From NCBI GenBank assembly GCA_965204405.1, contig CBDBEN010000005.1, forward strand, positions 248,001 to 312,000: a stretch of 64,000 nucleotides of DNA. Direction: 5' to 3'. The position numbers were made by a program, and so were the translations under genes. Of the stretch, positions 52,465-60,809 are shown piece after piece. This DNA is from JANQPX01 sp965204405 (GTDB taxonomy: Bacteria > Pseudomonadota > Alphaproteobacteria > Geminicoccales > Geminicoccaceae). Within the stretch, counting starts at the first letter, position 1. Each line of letters opens with the position of its first letter. The notes under the pieces were generated by a model. That model saw only the letters and a program-made list of their open reading frames with translations. It was not told the origin of the DNA and did no database searches.

Positions 52465-52914
52465 GGATCTGTCACAGCCCTATTGTTTCATGAAATGCTG
52501 TGACGTGTCATAAGCGAAAATCGTTAACGAAGTCCTACTCACGCGTTGCGTTAGACCACTACTCCAATACAGGATCAAGATGGACCGAGGCACTCTTGCA
52601 TCATTGTCGAACAGGCATGCGACAAGCCTTTTGGTAAACGCCTTCCGATATCATCGTGGTAATATAGTTCTTCCGGAATTTAAGTCGTTTTCCCACCTGG
52701 CCTGGGAAAGAACTCATACATGCATCATGATGATGCAATTTAATGCAAATAGTGCCAAATGATCATGTCCAGTAAGCCTTCACAACAAGCTAATCCGCCA
52801 GATTCCCATCAGAATTGATTTTCATCATCCAAAATGTAAAAAACCAGTTCACAAGTTTCTATTAACGCGATATTTATGGAAGATATGAGTTGTTTTTCAC
52901 TTTGGATATGAGCG
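52465..52914. other. AT-rich intergenic stretch between NAD-GDH and the entericidin-like gene
   Basis: Clearly richer in A and T than the rest of the window; only short frames without family resemblance. It holds the promoters of the divergent glutamate dehydrogenase and entericidin-like genes. Confidence 0.5.
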
Positions 52915-53208
52915 ATGCCTCTGGGTTGGATAAAGCATCTGCCGATCATGGCTTTGTTGTTGAGCGCCGCGGTGACGGTTTCCGGCTGCAACACGATTGC
53001 CGGGACGATTGGCGGCGTCGGCAGAGATATCAGCGCAATCGGCAATACGTTCAGCAGCGTAGCGGGTACCGATTGCCGAACTGGACGATGTGACGGCAGG
53101 AGGGTACGCGACCATTGCGGTCGAGGAGGATGCCGCAAATACCGTACCGTTGTTTCACGTTGCCAGCGTGGCGGCTGTGGTGGGCGGCAACGGCCTTTGC
53201 GTTATTAG
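52915..53208 (+). CDS. Entericidin-like small lipoprotein with unusual tail
   Basis: The first 45 residues look like an entericidin: a hydrophobic signal MALLLSAAVTVSGC with the lipobox cysteine at residue 24, then NTIAGTIGGVGRDISAIGNT, as in the small EcnA/EcnB-type membrane lipoproteins of alphaproteobacteria. Those proteins usually end about 45-50 residues in; this frame continues for another 50 residues rich in arginine and cysteine (GRCDGRRVRDHCGRGGC), which looks like a frame running on after a lost stop. ATG 52915 or 52948 may be the start. Confidence 0.55.
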   Translation: MPLGWIKHLPIMALLLSAAVTVSGCNTIAGTIGGVGRDISAIGNTFSSVAGTDCRTGRCDGRRVRDHCGRGGCRKYRTVVSRCQRGGCGGRQRPLRY

Positions 53209-53249
53209 CGACATCTCCAGAAGTAATTTCCGCTTGCTGGTGCTGGCGG

Positions 53250-54170
53250 CTATTTCCCCCAGCGTAAGGCAAGAGGGTTAGCCTGCCTCGCGAGTTCCAG
53301 TAGCCCATCCCTGGTAGGTTTCGGGAGAGGTGCCAGGGGATGACGCACGTGATCAGATCGGATCACACCACCCTCCATCATTGCTGTTTTACAAGCGCGA
53401 AGACCGCATTGCCGATTCTCGAAATTGATAAGAGGTAAGATAGAGGCATAGTGGCCGGCTGCCTTGGTGCGATCACCCGCAGCATGAGCTTCGACCACCG
53501 GCTTAATGAGATCTGGCAGCAAAGCACTGGACATGGTTCCGGTGGCGCCGGCGTCCAGATCAGCCATCAGGGTGATTGCTTCTTCGCCGTCAAAAGGCCC
53601 TTCGATGCTAGGACCACCAGCTGCGATCAGGGCTCTCAGTTTGTCGGCGGTCTGCGGCATCTCGATCTTGAAATAGGAGACATTTTCCAACTCCTTTGCC
53701 ATTCTCGCGAGGAAAGGTACAGATAGATGGACGCCCGCTAGAGGTGCATCCTGGACCATGATCGGAATGCCGATCGCCGATATTTCGGCAAATTGCTGGT
53801 AGGTCTGATCCTCCGAGCCTTTGAGCAGCGCTCCATGATAGGGCGGCATCAGCATCACCATTGCAGCACCGAGATCTCTAGCTTGCCTGACACGCTTGAG
53901 AACGACGGTCGTCGCGAAATGGGAACAGGTGACAATCACCGGCACCCGGCCGGCGAGATGATCGAGACATAGCCGCGTCAGCGTATCCCGTTCTTCGTCG
54001 GAAAGCAGAAACTGCTCGGAATAGTTGGCAAGGATGGAAAGACCATCGACACCCTGATCGACCATACAGTCCAGCACCCGGCGCATGCCATCGAGGTCGA
54101 GCGACCCATCGTCGTTGAAGGGCGTCGGCGCAACCGGCCAGACACCACTGTACGCTGTGGTTTTATTCAT
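53250..54170 (-). CDS. Dihydrodipicolinate synthase/N-acetylneuraminate lyase-family aldolase
   Basis: A 306-residue (beta/alpha)8 enzyme. It starts TTAYSGVWPVAPTPFNDDGS, typical of the family, and the Schiff-base lysine is in VSYFKIEMPQ (about residue 167). The usual GxTGE motif near residue 45 is here ILANYSEQFLLS, so it is not a standard DapA; it more likely splits or dehydrates a keto-deoxy sugar acid. The gene stands alone between the entericidin-like and ccm genes. Its substrate could relate to the sugar operon at 29.6-37 kb, but this is only a guess. Confidence 0.83.
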   Translation of the reverse strand: MNKTTAYSGVWPVAPTPFNDDGSLDLDGMRRVLDCMVDQGVDGLSILANYSEQFLLSDEERDTLTRLCLDHLAGRVPVIVTCSHFATTVVLKRVRQARDLGAAMVMLMPPYHGALLKGSEDQTYQQFAEISAIGIPIMVQDAPLAGVHLSVPFLARMAKELENVSYFKIEMPQTADKLRALIAAGGPSIEGPFDGEEAITLMADLDAGATGTMSSALLPDLIKPVVEAHAAGDRTKAAGHYASILPLINFENRQCGLRACKTAMMEGGVIRSDHVRHPLAPLPKPTRDGLLELARQANPLALRWGK

Positions 54171-54597
54171 GAAGCCCCCTCGTCATGGATCGCAGCAGCT
54201 ACCTTTTTTTGATTTTAGAAAATTTCATACATGATCCAGGGGATATCGGAGCACAGGCCGATGTGATCGGCAATCCAAACCGATGCCATTCTCCCGTTTG
54301 ATTAATCAGCTCTAAAGGCTAAGTCTCTGTTTTTCAGCCAAAACATTCCGCTGCGACGCCGGCCAATTGAGCAGCGTTCCATCGTTTCATGTTGATTACG
54401 AAATATTAACCTCATGATCTCAAGGTAATTGTTAAGATGCAGCGCCTGAAAAGAGGGCGGCTTCCCTGACAAGGAGCTTGACCCTGGATGATGAGAGCGT
54501 ACATAGCAGGCCAGTGCTGACAATGGCTTATCGGCGGCACAGCCATGCCTATGCGGTGCGTTGGGCTGTTTCACAGGATCGGTCTCGGGGGATAGAC
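54171..54597. other. Intergenic stretch upstream of the ccm block
   Basis: No gene that I can support. It lies between divergent aldolase and ccmD genes and must contain the promoter for the ccm block. Confidence 0.4.
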
Positions 54598-54861
54598 GTG
54601 GGCGAGTTTTTCGCGATGGGTAAATATGGCACCTATGTGTGGTTCGCCTATGGCATCACGCTGGTTGGCCTGCTGCTACTGTTTATTTGGAGCTGGTACG
54701 GCGCACGAGCAAGAGAAGCCGAGCTGGAGCAGGTAAGGCAATGGGCACGAGCTGACCGGAAGGCGCCATCATCGGCTGCATTGGGCACGGTTGCGCCTCC
54801 GGCAAGCGACATCGATGCCGAATCGATGCCGGCTGCGGATCCCAGCGGCAGCGGAGCCTGA
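54598..54861 (+). CDS. ccmD: Heme exporter protein CcmD
   Basis: A small membrane protein of 87 residues from GTG 54598 (GGGGG site upstream); an ATG at 54616 would shorten it by six. The CcmD pattern is GKYGTYVWFAYGITLVGLLL followed by FIWSWYGARAREAELEQVR: one transmembrane helix and a basic-acidic cytoplasmic tail. CcmD links the CcmABC heme exporter to CcmE. The tail is longer than usual and rich in alanine and serine. It is the first gene of the ccmDEFGHI run and is five bases from ccmE. Confidence 0.75.
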   Translation: MGEFFAMGKYGTYVWFAYGITLVGLLLLFIWSWYGARAREAELEQVRQWARADRKAPSSAALGTVAPPASDIDAESMPAADPSGSGA

Positions 54862-54865
54862 GACG

Positions 54866-55360
54866 ATGCGGCTTAGAAAACAGCAGCGAATGATTCTCGT
54901 GGTCGTGGCGGTGCTCCTTCTGGGCGGCGCAACCGCTCTGGTGATGGCGGCACTGTCCGACAGTGTCGCCTTCTTCGCCACCCCGACCGATATCGCAACA
55001 GGCAAGGTCGAAAAGGATAAGAATTTTCGGATCGGCGGCTTAGTCGTCGATGGCAGCGTGAAGCGCACCGGCAGCGATGGTGTTGTGATGTTCGCCCTGA
55101 CCGACCAGGCCAACGAGATCGAGGTTAGCTACCAAGGCATCCTTCCCGATCTCTTCCGTGAAGGACAGGGCATCGTTGCTCAGGGGAAGATCGGGCCCGA
55201 TGGGACTTTTGTCGCGAGCGAAGTCCTGGCCAAACATGATGAGAACTACATGCCGGCCGAGGTCGCGGAAAGCCTGAAGCAAGCAGGTATGTGGAATGAC
55301 GGTGAAGGGCATGGCGACGGCATTCTGCCTGAGGCCAAGGCGGAGGGAACAACGCAGTGA
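54866..55360 (+). CDS. ccmE: Cytochrome c-type biogenesis heme chaperone CcmE
   Basis: A 164-residue periplasmic heme chaperone with one N-terminal membrane anchor (MILVVVAVLLLGGATALVMA). The heme-binding histidine H124 and nearby Y128 are in LAKHDENYMP, and the OB-fold body has FRIGGLVVDGSVKR. It receives heme from CcmC and delivers it to CcmF. The stop overlaps the start of ccmF (GTGA). Confidence 0.96.
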   Translation: MRLRKQQRMILVVVAVLLLGGATALVMAALSDSVAFFATPTDIATGKVEKDKNFRIGGLVVDGSVKRTGSDGVVMFALTDQANEIEVSYQGILPDLFREGQGIVAQGKIGPDGTFVASEVLAKHDENYMPAEVAESLKQAGMWNDGEGHGDGILPEAKAEGTTQ

Positions 55361-57372
55361 TCATCGAACTTGGCCACTACGCTCTGGTCCTTGCCCTCGC
55401 CCTTGCCATCGTACAGAGCACGCTCCCGTTCTGGGGCGCGCATCGGAACGACGCTCAATTGATCGCACTCGCACCGAGTGCTGCGATCGGCCAGTTCATC
55501 TTCATGATTATCGCCTTTGCCGCGTTGGTGTATGGCTTCATCGTCTCCGACTTCTCCGTCGTCAACGTCGCGACCAATTCCCATTCGTCGAAACCGATGA
55601 TCTTCAAGATCGCCGCATCCTGGGGCAATCATGAGGGGTCCATGGTATTCTGGATCCTGATCCTTGCGCTCTACGGAGCACTGGTGGCGATCTTTGGCAG
55701 CAACCTTCCGCCAAGCTTCAAAGCGCGCGTTCTCGGCGTTCAGGGGCTGATCAGCGTCGGCTTCTTGACCTTTACCCTCCTGACATCCAATCCCTTCTTG
55801 CGGCTGGATCCTGCGCCGATCGACGGCAACGGCTTCAATCCGTTGCTCCAGGATGTTGCGCTGGCCGCCCACCCGCCGATGCTCTATGCGGGCTATGTCG
55901 GGCTTTCCATGGCCTATGCTTTCGCGATCGCTGCCTTGATCGAAGGCCGCGTCGATGCAAGTTGGGCGCGCTGGGTTCGCCCCTGGACGTTGCTCGCCTG
56001 GTGTTTTCTGACCTTTGGCATCGCCCTTGGCAGTTATTGGGCATATTACGAGCTTGGCTGGGGCGGCTGGTGGTTCTGGGATCCGGTGGAGAACGCCTCC
56101 TTCATGCCCTGGCTCGCGGCAACTGCCTTACTGCACTCGGCGATCGTGGTCGAAAAGCGAGGAGCACTCAAAAGTTGGACGATCCTGCTTGCTATCCTCG
56201 CGTTCTCCCTCTCGTTGCTGGGCACGTTCCTGGTGCGCTCCGGCGTTCTGACCTCGGTCCACGCCTTCGCGGTCGATCCCGCGCGCGGCGTCTACATCCT
56301 TGGCCTTCTGATCGTCGCGATCGGCGGTTCGCTCGCCCTCTTTGCCTGGCGGGCGCCGGCCTTGAAAAGCAGCGGGATGTTCGCGCCGGTCTCGCGTGAA
56401 GGTGCACTGCTCTTGAACAATCTGTTGCTCGCCACTGCTTGCGCGACCGTGCTTCTCGGCACGCTCTACCCGCTCATTCTGGAAACGATCAACGGCGCCA
56501 AGATCTCAGTCGGACCACCTTACTTCAACGCCACCTTCGGGCCGCTGATGATTCCACTCCTGATCGCGGTGCCAATTGGCTCGATGCTTGCCTGGAAGCG
56601 TGGCGATCTCATGGGCGTGCTCAGCCGGCTGAAAGTTGCTCTGGCAATTACGGTCGCCATCGTGATCGGTCACCTCGTCATGACCCAGGGCAAGAGCGCG
56701 CTTACGGTGGTCGCGCTCGGTGTCGCCTGGTGGGTAATCTTTGGCTCGCTGGTGGAGCTTGCCGAAAGGGTGCAGCTCTTTCGCATCCCGTTAGCCCGCA
56801 GCATGAAACGGGCGGCGGGTCTGCCGCGTGCAGCATATGCTATGGCGATCGCTCATATTGGCCTTGGGGTGATGATGGTCGGTGTCGTCGGATCGAGTGC
56901 CTGGCAGACCGAGCGCATTTTGGTGATGAAGCCAGGCGACAGTGTCGAACTCGCCGGCTACGACTTCAAACTTGACAATGTCAGCGAGTATCAGGGGCCG
57001 AATTATATCGGCCGCCGGGCCAGCCTCGTCGTGACCAGCGATGGCGAAGCCGTGGCAACACTGCAGCCGGAAATGCGCTTTTATACCGTCGAGCGACAGC
57101 CTACATCGGAAGCTGGCATTCACAGCAACATCTTCCGCGATCTCTATGGCGTGCTTGCCGATCCACCCGAAGGACAAACCGCGGCAGAAGCCGGCTATAC
57201 CGTACGGATCTATCATAATCCATTGGTCACCTGGATATGGGGTGGTGTGATCATGATGGGCTTTGCCGGCTGCATTTCGCTAACCGATCGACGCCATCGC
57301 GTCGGCGCGCCGACCAGTGCCAAGGCAAGGCGGGAAAAGCTGGCAGGTGCGGCCGAAGGAGTTCCGGCATGA
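55357..57372 (+). CDS. ccmF: Cytochrome c heme lyase subunit CcmF
   Basis: A 671-residue membrane protein with about 15 helices. The tryptophan-rich heme-handling motif WGGWWFWDPVENASFMPWL is at residues 235-253, and the conserved histidine pairs are in NHEGSMVFW and AAHPPMLYAGY, with others in later helices. It attaches heme to apocytochrome c together with CcmH. The start GTG 55357 overlaps ccmE by four bases and the stop overlaps ccmG by four, so the block is translationally coupled. Confidence 0.96.
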   Translation: MIIELGHYALVLALALAIVQSTLPFWGAHRNDAQLIALAPSAAIGQFIFMIIAFAALVYGFIVSDFSVVNVATNSHSSKPMIFKIAASWGNHEGSMVFWILILALYGALVAIFGSNLPPSFKARVLGVQGLISVGFLTFTLLTSNPFLRLDPAPIDGNGFNPLLQDVALAAHPPMLYAGYVGLSMAYAFAIAALIEGRVDASWARWVRPWTLLAWCFLTFGIALGSYWAYYELGWGGWWFWDPVENASFMPWLAATALLHSAIVVEKRGALKSWTILLAILAFSLSLLGTFLVRSGVLTSVHAFAVDPARGVYILGLLIVAIGGSLALFAWRAPALKSSGMFAPVSREGALLLNNLLLATACATVLLGTLYPLILETINGAKISVGPPYFNATFGPLMIPLLIAVPIGSMLAWKRGDLMGVLSRLKVALAITVAIVIGHLVMTQGKSALTVVALGVAWWVIFGSLVELAERVQLFRIPLARSMKRAAGLPRAAYAMAIAHIGLGVMMVGVVGSSAWQTERILVMKPGDSVELAGYDFKLDNVSEYQGPNYIGRRASLVVTSDGEAVATLQPEMRFYTVERQPTSEAGIHSNIFRDLYGVLADPPEGQTAAEAGYTVRIYHNPLVTWIWGGVIMMGFAGCISLTDRRHRVGAPTSAKARREKLAGAAEGVPA

Positions 57373-57974
57373 GTGACGCCGATACCGCGAGCCCCCAATC
57401 GGGACATGAAGCTGGATCGGAGGGCACGCAGACCGAATCGTCCTGGCGGCGTTTCGGCTATCTTATTCCGGTCGTCGTGTTTCTGATCATCGGTGCAGGC
57501 CTTGCGATTGGACTGACCCGGGATCCCAGTACCCTGCCTTCGGCACTGATCGACAAGCCCGTACCTGCCTTCGAGCTGCCGCCGATCGATGCTGGCGGCA
57601 TCGAGAAGCCTGGTTTGTCGAGTAGTGACCTCACGGGCAAGGTACAGCTGGTCAATGTATTTGCCTCCTGGTGTGGGCCCTGCCGGGTGGAGCATCCGAT
57701 TCTAATGAAGCTTGCGAGAGACGGCGTGTCGGTGCAGGCGCTGAACTACAAAGACAAGCCTGCGGATGCCGCCAAATTCCTGAACGAGCTCGGTGACCCC
57801 TATGAGCGGATCGGCGTCGACCAGAATGGCCGTACGGGGATCGAGTGGGGTGTCTACGGGGTGCCGGAAACCTTCGTGATCGATGCCGAGGGCAAGATCC
57901 GGCATAAGCATGTCGGCCCGCTACAAGCCCGCGATGTCGAGGGGCTGATGGCGATCATCGGGGATATTCAATGA
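57369..57974 (+). CDS. ccmG: Thiol:disulfide interchange protein CcmG/DsbE
   Basis: A 201-residue membrane-anchored thioredoxin-like protein: one helix (YLIPVVVFLIIGAGLAIGLT, residues 31-50), then a periplasmic domain with the active site WCGPC (C102, C105) and the cis-proline region GVPETFVIDAEG. It reduces the apocytochrome CXXCH cysteines for heme attachment. It overlaps ccmF by four bases upstream and ccmH by four bases downstream. Confidence 0.95.
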   Translation: MSDADTASPQSGHEAGSEGTQTESSWRRFGYLIPVVVFLIIGAGLAIGLTRDPSTLPSALIDKPVPAFELPPIDAGGIEKPGLSSSDLTGKVQLVNVFASWCGPCRVEHPILMKLARDGVSVQALNYKDKPADAAKFLNELGDPYERIGVDQNGRTGIEWGVYGVPETFVIDAEGKIRHKHVGPLQARDVEGLMAIIGDIQ

Positions 57975-58504
57975 GACTGCCGACGGCTGTATCTTGCTGG
58001 CTGGTTGCCCTTTGCTGGATCGTCACAGCGAGCATTTTTCCTACGCCAGATCTGATCCGCTATGCGGATGCAGCCCCAACACCCGACGAAGTGCTGGATG
58101 ATCCTGCACTTGAAGAGAGGGCAAGGGCTCTTGCCAAGGAGCTTCGCTGCCTGGTTTGTCAGAACCAGTCGATTGACGATTCGGATGCCGATCTCGCGCG
58201 TGATCTCCGGCAAATCGTCCGCGAACGGTTGCTGGCCGGTGACAGCGATGACGATATCATCGCCTATGTAACCGCGCGCTATGGCGACTTCGTGCTGCTT
58301 CGTCCGCCGGTAAAGCCATCAACGTGGATTCTGTGGTACGGGCCGCCGGTGATCTTCGTGATCGCCGGCATCGGTATGCTCCTCTATATCCGCCGGCGCC
58401 GGCATGGCGACGACGAACCGGTCCATCCGCCACAGCAGCTCTCGCCCAGTGAACAGGCCAAGCTCGACCGCCTTCTTGATCGCCAGACGACAAAGCAGAC
58501 ATGA
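57971..58504 (+). CDS. ccmH: Cytochrome c-type biogenesis protein CcmH (CycL)
   Basis: A 177-residue protein with a signal peptide or anchor, the redox motif LRCLVCQNQSIDDS (C60, C63), and a membrane helix near residue 127 (VIFVIAGIGMLLYIRRRR) with a short tail. It reduces or holds apocytochrome c for CcmF. It is joined by four-base overlaps to ccmG and ccmI. Length fits the short CcmH type that works with a separate CcmI. Confidence 0.95.
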   Translation: MRLPTAVSCWLVALCWIVTASIFPTPDLIRYADAAPTPDEVLDDPALEERARALAKELRCLVCQNQSIDDSDADLARDLRQIVRERLLAGDSDDDIIAYVTARYGDFVLLRPPVKPSTWILWYGPPVIFVIAGIGMLLYIRRRRHGDDEPVHPPQQLSPSEQAKLDRLLDRQTTKQT

Positions 58505-60528
58505 TCACTATCGCTCTATTCCTTGCGTTGACGGCAGGCGCCATCCTGCTGCTTGCCCTGCCCTTCCTGATACGCCAGGTGACGCCGGATCGTCGGCAAT
58601 TCGATCTCACGGTCTATCAGGATCAGCTTTCCGAGCTGGAGCGCGATCGTGATCGCGGCATCATCGACGATGAAGCAGCACGTTCAGCCAGAATCGAGAT
58701 CGAGCGTCGCATTCTAGCGATTGCCGACGGCGGCGAACGATCGACAGCTACCGATCGTAACCACATATCGACCCACGCATTGGCAACGGCCCTTTTGGTC
58801 CTGATCGTGCCGCTTGCCTCCGGACTTTTCTACGTGACCTTTGGTCGCCCTGATCTGCCGGACATGCCGCTTGCCTCGCGGGTCATGCCCGAGCAACAGC
58901 TTTCTGCCCAGGATGCGCTGGCTGCCAACATCGAGCAGATGGAGAAACATCTCGAAGCGACCCCCGACAATGGCGGCGTCTGGACGACACTCGGCCGGAC
59001 ACGCCTTCGAGCGGGCCGCTACCAAGCTGCGGTCGAAGCCTTCGAAAAAGGGGTTGAGTTTACGCCCGAGGACCCAACCGCCGAGGCTGAACTCGGTGAA
59101 GCCATGGTCTATGCAGCAGGCGGACAGGTGACGCCAGCAGCTCTGGCACATTTCAAGGGAACCTTGGAAAAGATCCCGAACGAACCCCGCTCGCGTTACT
59201 ACTTGGGCCTGGCTCTAGCTCAGGAGGGCGAAATCGATGCTGCGATCGAGGGCTGGACCCAACTCTTGAACGTCAGCCCCAGCGATGCACCCTGGCGGCC
59301 TCAGATCATCGATGCCGTGAGCAGTGTTCTGGAAAGCGCCGGCCGCCCTTCCGACGAGATCGTCGCGAACCTGCCCGAAGGCACGACCCCGATCGGCGAC
59401 ACAACCGGCGGCGTGACCAGCCAGGCGGCGATTGAGCCCCTGGCTGCGGAGCAGCAGAACGAACAGATAAAAGGCATGGTGGATAGCTTGGAAGCCAGGC
59501 TTGAGGATGAGCCGGAAGACATCGAAGGATGGCTGATGCTCGGGCGGTCCCGTCTGGTCCTGGGTGAGCCAGATGTTGCAAGCGAGGCGTTCGAGCGCGC
59601 GCTTACCCTAGCGCCGGATCAGCCCGAAGTCTTGAAAGCTTACGCTTCGAGCCTCCTGCTTCCCAGCGAGACGCCAGATGGTGACCCAATCGTGGGTACC
59701 GAAGCTGCTGACGTTTACAGGAGGCTGGCCACGCTAGCACCCAAGGACCCGGAACCCCGTTGGCTCCTGGGTCTAGCCGCTGCGCAAGCCGGCGATGACG
59801 ACGAGGCTATCGGCCATTGGCAGGACCTCTTAGCTATTATTGACGACACATCGAAGGACCATGATGTCGTCAAGGCGCGGATTGCTGCCCTTGAGAGTGG
59901 CGAGCCCGCAGCTGCCGTTGCTGCAGGCGCATCGCCGTCACCCGACGAGACCGCTCTGCCGATCGCCGAAACGGATGAGCCCTTGGCGATTGGTTCATCA
60001 GCCAACGGCACGGGAGGGCCACAGCCGACTGCAGAGGATATAGCCGAGATGGCGGCTTTGTCCTCAGATGAGCGAAGCGATCGCATCCGCTCGATGGTCG
60101 ACGGTCTGGCGGCAAAGCTGGAGGATGATCCTGGCGATGTCGAAGGCTGGCTTCGTTTGGCCCAATCTAGGAATGTGCTAGGTGAGCCCGAAGCGGCGAA
60201 GGAGGCCTATCGTCGGGCGATGGAAGCCAATCCTGAGAGCCCGGATGTTCTTCGGGCTTATGCCTCGAGCCTGTTGGGCGCCGCCCATCCCGAGACAGAG
60301 ACCGCAACCGTCGGCGAGGAGGCAGCGGCTCTTTACCGAAAACTCGTCGCTATAGAGCCTGATGATCCGGAGGCCCATTGGTATCTCGGTCTGGCCGCCG
60401 TTCAGACGGGCACGGTCGATGAAGCAAAAGTCCACTGGCAACGTGTCCTCGACATCCTGGGCCCCGAGCATCCTAACTATGCCGCGGTCCAGTCTAGTCT
60501 CGAACAGGTGGAAACCGAGACGCAGTAG
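58501..60528 (+). CDS. ccmI: Cytochrome c-type biogenesis protein CcmI (CycH), enlarged with three TPR modules
   Basis: A 675-residue protein; CcmI proteins are usually nearer 380-450. The N-terminus has two membrane helices (residues about 2-24 and 96-118) and the cytoplasmic loop with DLTVYQDQLSELERDRDRGI typical of CcmI. The periplasmic part holds three copies of one TPR module of about 150 residues, from about residues 142, 320 and 526; the second and third share the pattern MVDxLxAxLEDxPxDxEGWL and VLGEPxxAxEAF/YxRA. CcmI binds the C-terminal part of apocytochrome c and hands it to the CcmFH complex. Confidence 0.88.
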   Translation: MITIALFLALTAGAILLLALPFLIRQVTPDRRQFDLTVYQDQLSELERDRDRGIIDDEAARSARIEIERRILAIADGGERSTATDRNHISTHALATALLVLIVPLASGLFYVTFGRPDLPDMPLASRVMPEQQLSAQDALAANIEQMEKHLEATPDNGGVWTTLGRTRLRAGRYQAAVEAFEKGVEFTPEDPTAEAELGEAMVYAAGGQVTPAALAHFKGTLEKIPNEPRSRYYLGLALAQEGEIDAAIEGWTQLLNVSPSDAPWRPQIIDAVSSVLESAGRPSDEIVANLPEGTTPIGDTTGGVTSQAAIEPLAAEQQNEQIKGMVDSLEARLEDEPEDIEGWLMLGRSRLVLGEPDVASEAFERALTLAPDQPEVLKAYASSLLLPSETPDGDPIVGTEAADVYRRLATLAPKDPEPRWLLGLAAAQAGDDDEAIGHWQDLLAIIDDTSKDHDVVKARIAALESGEPAAAVAAGASPSPDETALPIAETDEPLAIGSSANGTGGPQPTAEDIAEMAALSSDERSDRIRSMVDGLAAKLEDDPGDVEGWLRLAQSRNVLGEPEAAKEAYRRAMEANPESPDVLRAYASSLLGAAHPETETATVGEEAAALYRKLVAIEPDDPEAHWYLGLAAVQTGTVDEAKVHWQRVLDILGPEHPNYAAVQSSLEQVETETQ

Positions 60529-60682
60529 AAGGTTTAGCCCCCCCATCGACGCCGACGATCGACCGCGTACCGGACGATGAGGGCAGAGCCTCATGCTGCT
60601 TTCAACGATCAATCCCAAGCTTCGCTGCACACCATCGATCCCAACGATGGCGGTGGGAACCACTTGATGTGGTCACACCACC

Positions 60683-60809
60683 AGAGCGTTTTTCGACCTT
60701 ATGAAGTCACCACCAGCCCTCTCCCCCTCCCAACCACCCGCAGGATCCTGACCATATCGGGTGGTTGGGAGGGGGAGAGGGCTGGTTCCGTTTGATCGGA
60801 AAATGCTCT
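60683..60809. repeat. MITE-like palindromic repeat, copy 2
   Basis: The ends AGAGCGTTTTTCGA (60683 on) and TCGGAAAATGCTCT (to 60809) are imperfect inverted repeats. Inside is a long near-perfect hairpin: CCAGCCCTCTCCCCCTCCCA... pairing with TGGGAGGGGGAGAGGGCTGG. The last TA of the element forms part of the stop codon of the dehydrogenase gene. Non-coding; related to the copy at 42023. The 5' part of the 60529-60807 gap holds nothing else that I recognise. Confidence 0.7.
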
